Shown here: in pieces, positions 1-7,956 of the stretch
How the letters are laid out: every line of letters begins with the position of its first letter
Numbering within the stretch: position 1 is the stretch's first letter
Assembly (NCBI GenBank): GCA_900116485.1
Contig: FPAX01000019.1
Coordinates: forward strand, 1-41,381
Length of the DNA stretch: 41,381 bases
Direction of reading: 5' to 3'
DNA from: Selenomonas sp. GACV-9
Lineage (GTDB): Bacteria; Bacillota; Negativicutes; Selenomonadales; Selenomonadaceae
Program-made: the position numbers and the translations under genes
Notes under the pieces: generated by a model
Told to the model about the DNA's origin: nothing
Databases searched by the model: none
Seen by the model: the letters and a program-made list of their open reading frames with translations, nothing else

Positions 1-350
1 TCGCCCCTTTGGTAACGGTAGTCTGAATTTGCACGAACCGTTGCTCCCGCAGCAAGCACATCGATGTAATTCGTGGCCTATCGCCGGAAAGGAACAGGCT
101 TGTACCAACATATCGGAAGGCGAGGGTGGGTACACTTTCTTCGTAGACGGAGCGATTGCCCGAACGCAGTGAGGGATGGCACGCGGCAGGTATAAACTAG
201 AACGCCAAGATGTATTGGCGCGCCGCCGGCTTGCCCGGCGCATGTACCTAGGTACGTACAACCTGCCAGCGCGGGTCATTTAGCGGAGCGGAGAAAAAGT
301 GCACCCACCCTCACCCAAGCTGAGCTGCTCCAAGCCTATTTTCAGCTCGC
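1..350. repeat. Structured non-coding repeat, copy A (left end truncated)
   Basis: No credible reading frame. Positions 1-214 align without any gap to 41168-41381 (hand count 28 differences, about 87% identity), with an identical 68-base block at 119-186. A long-range helix pairs GAGGGTGGGTACACTTT (122-138) with AAAGTGCACCCACCCTC (296-312): 16 of 17 positions pair, with one A.C mismatch. Inside it GGCAGGT (185-191) pairs with ACCTGCC (261-267). Other hairpins are AACGG/CCGTT (14-18/38-42), CACGAA/TTCGTG (32-37/70-75) and GAGCTG/CAGCTC (322-327/343-348). This looks like the 3' part of a large folded RNA read on the plus strand, but transcription direction is not proven. The family is not recognised. 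Confidence 0.75.
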
Positions 351-404
351 ACGAGCAAACAAACTGCAAGTTTTGTTTATTCTTTATATCAGTGGATTTT
401 TTTG

Positions 405-429
405 TTTATTACTGACCTGAGTCAATAAA
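405..429. promoter_or_regulatory. Inverted repeat upstream of the efflux operon
   Basis: TGAC-CTGA-GTCA (413-424) flanked by TTATT and AATAA forms a small AT-edged palindrome just before the ribosome-binding site AAAAGGAG (427-434) of the membrane fusion gene. It may be an operator. A related core, TTGAC-CTA-GTCAA, lies between the -35 and -10 boxes of the first porin gene (24196-24208). No regulator gene is adjacent. Confidence 0.3.
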
Positions 430-440
430 AGGAGTTCAGA

Positions 441-1538
441 ATGAAAAAACACAAGACGCGAATGATGATGCTGGGGTTTTTTGCTGTGGTGCTGGCTATT
501 ATGGGGTGGCGGATGGCTGAGGCGGAAGATGATGGGGAGGCTGGCAGCCAGCAGCCGCTGGCGGTATCGACGGATACGGTGGCACTCACCATGAAACCGG
601 CGACGATGCCGCTTTCAGGTACCGTGGAGGGCCTGACTTCTTCGATTATCAGCAGCCGGTTTTCCGGACAGGTCACCCAGGCGCTGGTCGAGGATGGGCA
701 GGCTGTGAGTGCGGGGCAGGCGTTGTTTGTGCTCGATACGGTCGAGCTGCGCAATGCGCTGCGTGTGGCTCAGAACAGCGTCAATCAGACGGCGGCCAAA
801 TATGCTAATGACCGTGAGGAGTACCGGCGCTACGAAGTGCTCTATGACAAGGGCGCTTATTCGCGGCAGCAGCTTGACAGTGCGCGCACGAAGATGCTGG
901 CAAGCCAAGCCGATTACGATTCGGCGCAGGCCAATCTGGACAGCGCCCGGAAACAAGTCGATGAGGCAACTGTCGTAAGTCCTGTGAATGGTGTCATTGC
1001 CAATAAGAGCCTGACGAATGGGCAGAATGTCTCGGCGGGCAATCAGCTGATGACTGTGGAGCAGCTCGATGCGGTCCATGTGGTCGTCAACGTGGAGCAG
1101 CGCGATATGGCCTATCTGAAGATGGGGGATACCGTAAACATCACAGTCGACACGTATCCCGACCAGACCTTCAGCGGTGTGGTCGATGTGATCAGTCCCG
1201 TTGCTGGCAAGGAGAGCCGCATGTTCCGCGTCAAGATCCGCGTGGAGAATCCTGAGCTGTTGCTCAAACCGGGCATGTTCGTGCAGGTGCAGCTGAATCT
1301 TGGCAATCCCAAACAGGTTCTTACCGTTCCTCAGAAGGCCGTGCTTGGCCAGAAAGGCTTGCAATATATCTTTACGGTAGAGGATGGCAAGGCGAAGAAG
1401 GTGCGGGTTACGGCTGGCGATATCGTCGGTGACCGCATCGAGATTACCGAGGGCGTCACGGAAGGTATGGTTATCCTGACCGACAATCTCGATAAACTCA
1501 AAGATGGTAATTTGATACAGTTAGGAGCGACGCAATGA
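441..1538 (+). CDS. RND efflux membrane fusion protein (HlyD/AcrA type)
   Basis: Periplasmic adaptor linking an inner-membrane RND pump to an outer-membrane channel. The 365-residue product starts with a basic stretch and one hydrophobic segment (about residues 8-22) that would be a membrane anchor or uncleaved signal. A lipoyl-like half motif (SGQVTQALVEDGQAVSAGQ) precedes a Gln/Ala-rich alpha-hairpin (about residues 105-175). The second lipoyl half (VVSPVNGVIANKSLTNGQ) and a beta-barrel/membrane-proximal region follow. ATG 441 is preceded by AAAGGAG. The stop overlaps the start of the permease gene (ATGA at 1535-1538), so the two are co-transcribed. The adaptor itself looks intact although its partner is broken. 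Substrate unknown. Confidence 0.9.
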   Translation: MKKHKTRMMMLGFFAVVLAIMGWRMAEAEDDGEAGSQQPLAVSTDTVALTMKPATMPLSGTVEGLTSSIISSRFSGQVTQALVEDGQAVSAGQALFVLDTVELRNALRVAQNSVNQTAAKYANDREEYRRYEVLYDKGAYSRQQLDSARTKMLASQADYDSAQANLDSARKQVDEATVVSPVNGVIANKSLTNGQNVSAGNQLMTVEQLDAVHVVVNVEQRDMAYLKMGDTVNITVDTYPDQTFSGVVDVISPVAGKESRMFRVKIRVENPELLLKPGMFVQVQLNLGNPKQVLTVPQKAVLGQKGLQYIFTVEDGKAKKVRVTAGDIVGDRIEITEGVTEGMVILTDNLDKLKDGNLIQLGATQ

Positions 1539-3195
1539 GTCTGCCAGAAATCAGCATCAAACGTCCGGTCTTTGCGACAGTCGTCCTGGCGGCATTGATA
1601 CTCATGGGTATCATCAACTACGGCAAGATGAATGTCGATGAGATGCCGGATACGAGCCTGCCATATGTATCGGTCAGCATTACCTATGAAGGTGCGCAGC
1701 CTGATCAGGTGGATGCGCAGGTCACGCAGAAAGTCGAGGAGGCCGTCGGCGAGGCCCGCGGGGTCAAGCACATCGAGTCGACTTCGCGGGAAGGGGAGGC
1801 CGAGATCAATGTGGAGTTCAATTTCGGCGTGAATCCCGCCGAGGCTGCCCAGGAGGTGCGTGATAAGATCAGTGCCATCCGCGGCGAACTTTCCGATACG
1901 GTCAAGGAGCCGGTCATCTCCCGCTTTGATATGAATGCCCAGCCTGTCGTGTCGTTGGCTATTACTTCAGATACGGCAAGCTTGCGGGAAATCCGCATCT
2001 TTGTCGATGATGTGCTCAAGCCGCGGCTCCAGAAAATCAATGGTGTCGGGCAGGTTACTATCAGCGGGCGGCAGGAACGCGAGATCCAGCTCCAGCTCGA
2101 CCAGGAAAAGTTAAATACTTTCGGGCTTACGCCAGCTGCGGTGGCGCAACAGCTGCGCCTTGTCAATCAGGATGTGCCGGCCGGGAAGATAAAGACCGAT
2201 GCCCAGCAGCTTTCTGTGCGTACGGCGGGCAATTTCACGGCGGTGCAGCAGTTTGACTCTGTCATCATCGGTACCCGCGACAATGTGCCGATTTATTTCT
2301 GGCAGGTGGGCGAGGCCAAGGATACGATAAAGGACATCACTTCGACAGCACGTTATGATGGCCATCCGGCCATCGGTATCGCCATCGGCAAGCAGTCGGG
2401 AGGCAATGCCGTCAAGGTGGCAACAGCTGTCAAGCAGGAGCTTGAACAGCTGAAGGGCGAGCTGCCAGCCGGCATGGAGCTGCAGCTTGTGCGCGATGAT
2501 GCGGCCCGGGTCTCGGAGTCGATTGCCGAGGTCTGGTTTGACCTCATCATCGGCAGTATCTTTGCCGTGGCCATCGTATTCTGGTTCCTCGGCGACTGGC
2601 GCAGTACGGTCATCAGTGCACTCGCGATACCGGCCTCGATTGCCTCGACGTTCCTGTTCATGAAACTGGCGGGCTTTTCCATCAACAGCATGTCGCTGCT
2701 GGGCTTGTCGCTTTCCGTAGGCCTGCTCATCGATGATGCCATCGTCGTTATCGAGAATATCATCCGCCATCGTCAGATGGGCAAGGATGCACGGCAGGCA
2801 GCTGTCGATGGCACGAAGGAGATTGCGCTGGCCGTCATGGCGACGACGTTCACGGTGGCAGCAGTGTTCCTGCCTGTGGGCTTTATGTCGGGTGTCGATG
2901 GCCAGATGTTCAAGGAGTTCGGCTTATCGATTTTGCCAAGCAGCGCATGCAGGCTGGCATATCCTGCCGGGAGGCCTTGGTCGAGGCTGGCTGCATACGC
3001 TTGCGGCCAATCCTGATGACGAGCCTGGCCATTGTCTTCGGCATGCTGCCCATCGCATTGGGCCTGGGGCCAGGTGCTGAGGCCCGGGCGCCGATGGCCC
3101 ATGCCATCATTGGCGGCGTCATCACATCGACCCTATTGACCCTCGTCGTCGTGCCAACTGTCTACGAGCTCATTCATGCACGGCGCAGCCATTAA
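1535..3195 (+). pseudogene. RND (HAE1-type) efflux permease, internally deleted and frameshifted
   Basis: The first about 465 residues match the N-terminal half of an RND pump: TM1 and the start motif SLPEISIKRPVFATVV, periplasmic porter domain, then TM2-TM4 with LLGLSLSVGLLIDDAIVVIEN, ending at GQMFKEFGLSI near 2932. From 2929 the sequence resumes, in a different frame, at the motif DFAKQRMQAG of the last cytoplasmic loop. It then runs through LRPILMTSLAIVFGMLP and the last two membrane helices to TAA 3193-3195. A complete pump is about 1,030-1,050 residues, so roughly 480 residues (about 1.45 kb) are missing. The upstream frame stops at 3014-3016 after about 28 out-of-frame residues. The product should not be a working pump. 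A chimeric assembly is the alternative to a real deletion. Confidence 0.85.
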
Positions 3196-3212
3196 GGCTT
3201 GCGGGCAAAATA

Positions 3213-3260
3213 ATAAGCCTCGCTGCATTTTTTAAAGTGCAGCGAGGCTTATCTTTATTT
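3213..3260. terminator. Bidirectional terminator
   Basis: A perfect 15-bp stem (3213-3227 with 3238-3252), a short A/T loop and T-rich sequence on both sides separate the efflux operon from the convergent acyl-CoA ligase gene. Confidence 0.85.
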
Positions 3261-4739
3261 TATCTTGCCTTCCTGGAACTGTTTCAGGATATCTTTTTTA
3301 GCAATCTTGCCGGTCGTGGTGCGTGGCAGTTTATCAAGCTGGTGGAATTCGCGCGGAATCTTGTAGAGCGCGAGGTTGGCCTGCAGGAATTTCTTGAGGG
3401 CGCGGACATTGACATCGGCACCTTCGTGAACGCTGTAGAAGCAGGCACCAGCCTGGCCGCGGAGCTTGTCCTCGATGCCGACGACAGCGGCCTCGTAGAC
3501 GCCCGGGAACTGGTAGATGAGCTCCTCGACTTCGCGTGGGTAGATGTTCTCACCCATGCTGATGATCATGTCCTTGATGCGGTCGACGATATAGATATAG
3601 CCGTCTTCGTCGACACGAGCAACGTCGCCGGTGTGGAACCAGCCGCCGCGCATGGCATCATGGGTGACATCTGGCAGATTCCAGTAGCCGAGCATGACGT
3701 TATCGCCCTTGACGACGAGCTCGCCCGGCTCGCCCGGAGCGACTTCGTTGCCGGCATCATCGATGAGTTTCCACTTGAGACCAGGGACAATCGGTCCGCA
3801 GGAGCCGACCTTGGCCTTTTGGGGCGGGTTCATCGTGACAACTGGCGACGTCTCGGAGAGGCCGTAGCCTTCGCAGATATCGACGCCGAACTTGCCGATG
3901 AAGTCCTGCTGGATCTTGAGCGGCAGGGTCGTGCCGCCGCTGACGACGAGACGGACAGTCTTCATGTCTTCCTCGCTGGCGAGCTTCGTCAGCAGGCTGC
4001 AGATCGACGGTACGATATAGAGGTCCGTGATCTTTTCGTCGCGGATCGTGGCAATGGTCTCCTTCGGCGTGAAGGAGTCAAGGATGGCAACCGTCGCGCC
4101 GACGCTGAAGGGATAGAAGACCGAGCAGGTCAGGCCGAAGACATGGTACATCGGCAGCACGCAGAGAACGTTGTGCTCGGCTTTGCAGCCCATGAAGGAC
4201 ATCTGCTGGGTGTTGGCCACGATGTTGCGATGGGAGAGGACGGCACCTTTCGGATTGCCCGTCGTACCCGAGGTGTAGATGATTTCGCACGGGTTGTCCT
4301 CGCTGAAGTAATCAGAGAGTTTCGGGGCCTCAGCGATGCCTGCCTGCGGCTTGCCGATATTGCGGATATCGATCTGGGCAACCTTGAGGTCACAGCGCAG
4401 CTGGGCCATCGCATCGGCGAGATTCAGCGGCTGATAGGTCAGGATCGTCTCGATGCCGGCATCTTTGACGATGTAGGCAATCTCGCGGCTGCTGAGCTGG
4501 AAGTTGATGGGAACTGCGATGGCACCGAGGGAGGCCGCACCCATGAAGGCGAAGACGAACTCAGCGCTGTTGCGCGAGAAGATGCCGACGCGGTCGCCCT
4601 GACGGACGCCGGCGGCGTAGAGGCGGTTGCGGCAGGCGTCTACCGCAGCCTGGAAGTCTTTATAGGTGAAACGGCGCTCGTGGTCAATGATGGCCATAGC
4701 GTCAGGATCGCCCTGACGAATGAGATCATGAATAAACAT
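3255..4739 (-). CDS. Long-chain acyl-CoA ligase (AMP-forming)
   Basis: A 494-residue class I adenylate-forming enzyme that activates a carboxylic acid, probably a fatty acid, to acyl-AMP and then acyl-CoA. Visible core motifs in order: YTSGTTGNPKGAVLSH (phosphate-binding loop), YGLSETSPVV, GELVVKGDNVMLGYW, GWFHTGDVARVDEDGY, the hinge region VDRIKDMIISMGENIYP, and the C-terminal catalytic Lys in PRTTTGKIAKK. There is no signal peptide or membrane segment, so it is cytoplasmic or peripheral. ATG 4739 follows AAAGAG. It has its own TTGACA promoter (4802-4830) containing a FapR-like palindrome, which fits control by fatty-acid status. Exact chain length and substrate cannot be read from sequence. 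Confidence 0.85.
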   Translation of the reverse strand: MFIHDLIRQGDPDAMAIIDHERRFTYKDFQAAVDACRNRLYAAGVRQGDRVGIFSRNSAEFVFAFMGAASLGAIAVPINFQLSSREIAYIVKDAGIETILTYQPLNLADAMAQLRCDLKVAQIDIRNIGKPQAGIAEAPKLSDYFSEDNPCEIIYTSGTTGNPKGAVLSHRNIVANTQQMSFMGCKAEHNVLCVLPMYHVFGLTCSVFYPFSVGATVAILDSFTPKETIATIRDEKITDLYIVPSICSLLTKLASEEDMKTVRLVVSGGTTLPLKIQQDFIGKFGVDICEGYGLSETSPVVTMNPPQKAKVGSCGPIVPGLKWKLIDDAGNEVAPGEPGELVVKGDNVMLGYWNLPDVTHDAMRGGWFHTGDVARVDEDGYIYIVDRIKDMIISMGENIYPREVEELIYQFPGVYEAAVVGIEDKLRGQAGACFYSVHEGADVNVRALKKFLQANLALYKIPREFHQLDKLPRTTTGKIAKKDILKQFQEGKIK

Positions 4740-4801
4740 TTCATCACTCTTTCTTATACAAAACTAAGTGGATGTCGGATAGTATCAATTTGATGATGAT
4801 A

Positions 4802-4830
4802 ATTTTATACCAGGTACTAAATTTTGTCAA
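4802..4830 (-). promoter_or_regulatory. Acyl-CoA ligase promoter with FapR-like operator
   Basis: On the minus strand TTGACA (4830-4825), 17 bases, then TAAAAT (4807-4802). Between the boxes and overlapping the -10 lies TTAGTACCTGGTATAAA (4820-4804). It closely resembles the operator of the Firmicute lipid regulator FapR as I remember it (TTAGTACCT followed by an inverted TAA half). Binding at this position would block polymerase. Confidence 0.55.
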
Positions 4831-4852
4831 AGTGAAATTTCTGTAAGCGGAA

Positions 4853-6286
4853 TCATTCTTCGGCAGGTTCGGCTGGCGGATATTTCTTCAGGCGGCGGAG
4901 CTTGCGCTGCTGGATGCCGACGGTGCTGTGCTGATAGCTGTAACCGAAGTAGACGAGGCAGCCGAAGGCACACCAGACGAGGAAGCGGATCCAGGTGTCA
5001 AAGGGCAGATGGGCCATGAGATAGCCGCAGGCGAGGACGGCAAGCGGCGCAACGAGCCAGACCAGTGGGCAGCGGAAGGCGCGTGGCACGTCAGGTTTCG
5101 TCACGCGTAATACCATGACGCCGATGGCAGCGACGAGAAAAGCTGAGAGGGTGCCGATATTGGCCATCTCAGCAATCAGGCCAATCGGGGCAAAGCCCGC
5201 AATCAGCGAGACGAAGATAGCACCGAGCACCGTGACGATGTACGGAGTGTGGTAGCGCTTGTGTATCTTGCAGACGCGGGCTGGTACCATGCCGTCGCGG
5301 CTCATGGCAAAGAAGATGCGGGCCTGGCCGTAGAGCAGTACCAGGAGAACTGTCGTGATGCCGGCGATGGCGCCGACACCGACGACGGCCGAGCCCAGGT
5401 TATAGCCGATATAGCGCAGGGCAAAGGCTACCGGCTCAGGGTTGTTGAGCTCTGTGTAGGGGACAACACCTGTGAGGACGCCGGCGACAATGACGTAGAG
5501 CGCCGTGCAGACGACGAGGGAACCGATGATGCCAATGGGCAGGTCGCGGGAGGGATTCTTGCATTCCTCAGCCGAGGTCGCGACGGCATCAAAGCCGATA
5601 TAGGCAAAGAAGACGATGGCGGCACCGGCAGCAATGCCTGAGGCACCAAAGGGCATGAAGGGTTCCCAGTTGGCCGTATTGACATGGGACCCGGCCAGCA
5701 GCAGGAAGATGAAGACTGCCGCCAGCTTGATGAAGACGAGGATGCGGTTGAGTTTCGTGCTCTCCTGGGTGCCGCGGATCAAGAAGAAGGTGAGCAGCAG
5801 CGTGATCAGGATGGCGGGGACGTTGATGACGCCGCCATCCGCCGGCACATGGGTCAGCGCATGGCTGACCTCGATGCCGGCACTCTGCAGGAGTCCCGTG
5901 ACATAGCCGGACCAGCCCGAGGCGACGGCACTGGCCGTGACGGTGTACTCGAGGATGAGGTTCCAACCGACGATAAAGGCGATGAATTCGCCTAGGGATG
6001 CGTAGGTATACGTATAGGCACTGCCAGATGCTGGCACGATCGAGGAAAACTCGGCATAGGCGAGGCCGGCCAGGGCACAGGCGAGGCCGGAGAGGATAAA
6101 TGAGATCGTGACGGCTGGGCCAGCGTATTTGGCTGCGGCAACGCCTGTCAGGACGAAGATGCCGGTGCCGATGACGCAGCCGATGCCTAAGAGGATAAGG
6201 TCAAAAGCACCGAGGGTCTTAGCCATGCCGGAGTTGGCGGCGGCGGCGCGCATCTGCTCAATGCTCTTGGTGCGGAATAAATTCAT
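4853..6286 (-). CDS. APC-superfamily amino acid permease (CAT/YfnA-like)
   Basis: A 477-residue polytopic inner-membrane transporter with about 12 hydrophobic helices. The N-terminal region carries the APC signature GIGCVIGTGIFVLTG in TM1, followed by the TM2-TM3 region with GLACALAGLAYAEFSSIVP and the conserved FFAYIGFDAVATSAEE segment in TM6. This combination is typical of the cationic amino acid transporter branch, so uptake or exchange of an amino acid by proton symport is likely; the substrate is not determinable. ATG 6286 has an AGGAAGGA motif about 14 bases upstream. It lies 39 bases downstream of the PHP gene and may share its transcript. Confidence 0.85.
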   Translation of the reverse strand: MNLFRTKSIEQMRAAAANSGMAKTLGAFDLILLGIGCVIGTGIFVLTGVAAAKYAGPAVTISFILSGLACALAGLAYAEFSSIVPASGSAYTYTYASLGEFIAFIVGWNLILEYTVTASAVASGWSGYVTGLLQSAGIEVSHALTHVPADGGVINVPAILITLLLTFFLIRGTQESTKLNRILVFIKLAAVFIFLLLAGSHVNTANWEPFMPFGASGIAAGAAIVFFAYIGFDAVATSAEECKNPSRDLPIGIIGSLVVCTALYVIVAGVLTGVVPYTELNNPEPVAFALRYIGYNLGSAVVGVGAIAGITTVLLVLLYGQARIFFAMSRDGMVPARVCKIHKRYHTPYIVTVLGAIFVSLIAGFAPIGLIAEMANIGTLSAFLVAAIGVMVLRVTKPDVPRAFRCPLVWLVAPLAVLACGYLMAHLPFDTWIRFLVWCAFGCLVYFGYSYQHSTVGIQQRKLRRLKKYPPAEPAEE

Positions 6287-6325
6287 AGAGTTGTGTCAGT
6301 CCTTCCTAAATATATGGGGCGGGAT

Positions 6326-7036
6326 TCAGCCCTTCAGCAAAGCGCGGAATTTTTGCGGGTCGCTGTTGATGACGAGTTCTTCGGGGAAATCGTACTGGGC
6401 AATCATTTCCTGTGCGTATTCGTGGTTGCCGACGTCGAGGTCGATATGGGCATCGCTGCCCATGATGACCATAGTGCCGCGTTTTTTGCAGGCGGCGAGC
6501 AGCTCTCCGGCAAGTTCGCGGGAGCCCTTGCGGCTGCCGCCAGGCGTGTAGGAGCTGTTGTTGACTTCTAGCAGTACCTTATGTTCGCGTGCGGCCTTGG
6601 CCAGCGCGTCGAAGTCCACCGGGTACATGGGATTGTCGGGATGACCGATGATCCGTACCTTGGGCTGGCGCATGGCGCCGATGAGTGCAGCCGTATTCTG
6701 CTCCCGCGTGCCCGGGCGGATGCAGGGGTCATGCAGGCTGGCAATCGCGTAGTCAAGGCGCGAAAGCAGGTGCTGCTTGAGATCGATCGATCCGGCAAAG
6801 TCCATGATGTTGAGCTCGGCACCCATGACGACGCCGATGCCGTAGGCCTCAGGGCGGATGACCTTGAAGTTGCAGAAATAGAATTCATGGAAACCGCCGG
6901 GCATGGCTGGTGCATGGTCGGAAATGCCGATGAGCTGCAGCCCCTTTTCCTTGGCGGCGGTAATCATTTCTCGTATTGTGCTATAGGCATGGACACTCGC
7001 GATGGTATGCGTATGTACATCCAGTAAATCCATCAT
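6326..7036 (-). CDS. PHP-domain phosphatase (YcdX-like)
   Basis: A metal-dependent phosphoesterase of the polymerase-and-histidinol-phosphatase superfamily, 236 residues. Metal-binding motifs are visible: DVHTHT at the N-terminus, GISDHAP, the AELNIMD region, LLEVNNSS and MGSDAHIDLDVG near the C-terminus. Together they match the YcdX subgroup, which binds a three-metal cluster. ATG 7036 is chosen because GGGAGG lies 10 bases upstream; a second ATG follows at 7033, and longer in-frame starts lack a ribosome site. A minus-strand TATAAT (7083-7078) precedes it. First gene of a probable PHP-permease transcript. The physiological substrate is unknown. Confidence 0.85.
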   Translation of the reverse strand: MMDLLDVHTHTIASVHAYSTIREMITAAKEKGLQLIGISDHAPAMPGGFHEFYFCNFKVIRPEAYGIGVVMGAELNIMDFAGSIDLKQHLLSRLDYAIASLHDPCIRPGTREQNTAALIGAMRQPKVRIIGHPDNPMYPVDFDALAKAAREHKVLLEVNNSSYTPGGSRKGSRELAGELLAACKKRGTMVIMGSDAHIDLDVGNHEYAQEMIAQYDFPEELVINSDPQKFRALLKG

Positions 7037-7139
7037 TACAGAAAAGCCTCCCACTAAAAACAAAATCACTGGTTACTATTATATAGCAGACTGCTGAACA
7101 GGAAAAGTGCGTTTTCTGCAACTTTTTTGTGAAAATGTG

Positions 7140-7168
7140 TTGACATTTAGAGAAGGTGTCTGTATAAT
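7140..7168 (+). promoter_or_regulatory. Consensus promoter of tRNA-Val
   Basis: TTGACA (7140-7145), 17 bases, TATAAT (7163-7168): a perfect sigma-70 match placed 20 bases before the mature tRNA 5' end. Confidence 0.9.
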
Positions 7169-7188
7169 AAATCTTGTCGTTATGACAT

Positions 7189-7265
7189 GGGGTTATAGCT
7201 CAGTTGGTTAGAGTGTCTCGTTGACATCGAGGAGGTCACAGGTTCGAATCCTGTTAACCCCACCA
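7189..7265 (+). tRNA. tRNA-Val (anticodon GAC)
   Basis: A complete 77-nt cloverleaf: acceptor GGGGTTA/TAACCCC, D-arm GCTCAGTTGGTTAGAG, anticodon stem TCTCG/CGAGG with loop TTGACAT giving anticodon GAC, T-arm with GGTTCGAATCC, and encoded CCA. Reads GUC/GUU valine codons. Confidence 0.95.
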
Positions 7266-7278
7266 TTAAGAAAGTTGA

Positions 7279-7306
7279 GGATTCGTCTGACGACGGGTCC
7301 TTTTTT
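7279..7306 (+). terminator. Intrinsic terminator between the two valine tRNAs
   Basis: GGATTCGTC pairs with GACGGGTCC (9 bp including two G.U) around a 4-base loop, followed by six T. Only eight bases separate the T run from the next tRNA. Confidence 0.85.
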
Positions 7307-7314
7307 GTTTATCT

Positions 7315-7391
7315 GCTCGCTTAGCTCAGTTGGCTAGAGCATCTCCGTCACATGGAGGGGGTCGGGGGTTCGAATCCCTCAGCGAGCACCA
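7315..7391 (+). tRNA. tRNA-Val (anticodon CAC)
   Basis: A complete 77-nt cloverleaf with acceptor GCTCGCT/AGCGAGC and encoded ACCA. The anticodon stem is TCTCC/GGAGG and the loop GTCACAT, so with U33 fixed the anticodon is CAC (valine, GUG). GTC would read as Asp only if U33 were lost, which is unlikely. Position 32 is G rather than the usual pyrimidine. No separate promoter is obvious, so expression may depend on read-through of the preceding terminator. Confidence 0.88.
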
Positions 7392-7402
7392 TAGGGAAAA
7401 AT

Positions 7403-7432
7403 AGCCGTACGGTTCCGTACGGCTTTTGTTTT
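7403..7432 (+). terminator. Terminator after the tRNA pair
   Basis: AGCCGTACGG (7403-7412) and CCGTACGGCT (7415-7424) form a 9-10 bp stem with a minimal loop, followed by TTTGTTTTA. Confidence 0.85.
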
Positions 7433-7464
7433 ATCCGGCTGATGGATCGATAGGAGGATGACGT

Positions 7465-7956
7465 TTGAAGATTACGTGCAGAGCGGTGATATTCCTGCTG
7501 CTGACGATATTGGTCACAGCGTTTATCTGGCACAACTCCCTGCAGGATGCGGTGGATTCGCGTGAGGCCAGCAAGTTTTTTGACTTGCTGCTCGTGCAGC
7601 TGGTGAAGCTTAGCGGCGGGGTGCTGTCCTGGCAGGATGTGGACCACTTCGTGCGCAAGCTGGCGCATTTTACCGAGTTTGCGTTGCTCGGGATGATGCT
7701 GCGGTCGTTTTTTGCGGCAGCTATGACCTGGGGGCGGCAGCTGCTCAGCCGCTGCACGTTGCTTGCCCTGTGTCTATGCGCCATGGTGGCTGGCATGGAT
7801 GAATATTTGCAGCAGTTCAGTCCGGGCCGTTCGTGCCAGCTTTCCGATGTGGCGCTAGATTCTTCGGGGGCGCTTATGGGCATCCTGGCAGTGGAGCTGC
7901 TCGTCTATCTGCTGTGGCGGTTTGGCGCCTGGGAGAATTTCCGTAAGGTCTGCTGA
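7465..7956 (+). CDS. VanZ-like membrane protein
   Basis: A 163-residue integral membrane protein with hydrophobic helices near residues 5-20, 70-90, 95-115 and 130-155. The VanZ-family pattern is visible: HNSLQ after TM1, HFVRKLAHFTEFALLG before TM2, and DEYLQQFSPGRSCQLSDVALDSSGALMG before the last helix. The family includes teicoplanin-resistance VanZ, but most members have no known function. The start is TTG 7465, because AGGAGG (7452-7457) is spaced 7 bases from it; the nearer ATG is out of frame. The stop codon abuts the convergent stop of the metallophosphoesterase, with no terminator between them. Confidence 0.8.
   Translation: MKITCRAVIFLLLTILVTAFIWHNSLQDAVDSREASKFFDLLLVQLVKLSGGVLSWQDVDHFVRKLAHFTEFALLGMMLRSFFAAAMTWGRQLLSRCTLLALCLCAMVAGMDEYLQQFSPGRSCQLSDVALDSSGALMGILAVELLVYLLWRFGAWENFRKVC

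Noticed and set aside
1..350. RNase P RNA, tmRNA or group II intron as identity of the repeat
   Set aside because: Fragments such as GGTAACG and AGACAGAA resemble RNase P but the universal core is absent, the element occurs twice, and no intron domain V or reverse transcriptase is present.
3237..4793. 518-codon open frame on the plus strand opposite the acyl-CoA ligase
   Set aside because: Acidic, low-complexity translation with no motif; it mirrors the codon bias of a clear ligase gene on the other strand.
7348..7668. Minus-strand frame ending ...EGFEPPTPSM
   Set aside because: This is the well-known false protein made by translating a tRNA gene backwards; it overlaps tRNA-Val(CAC).
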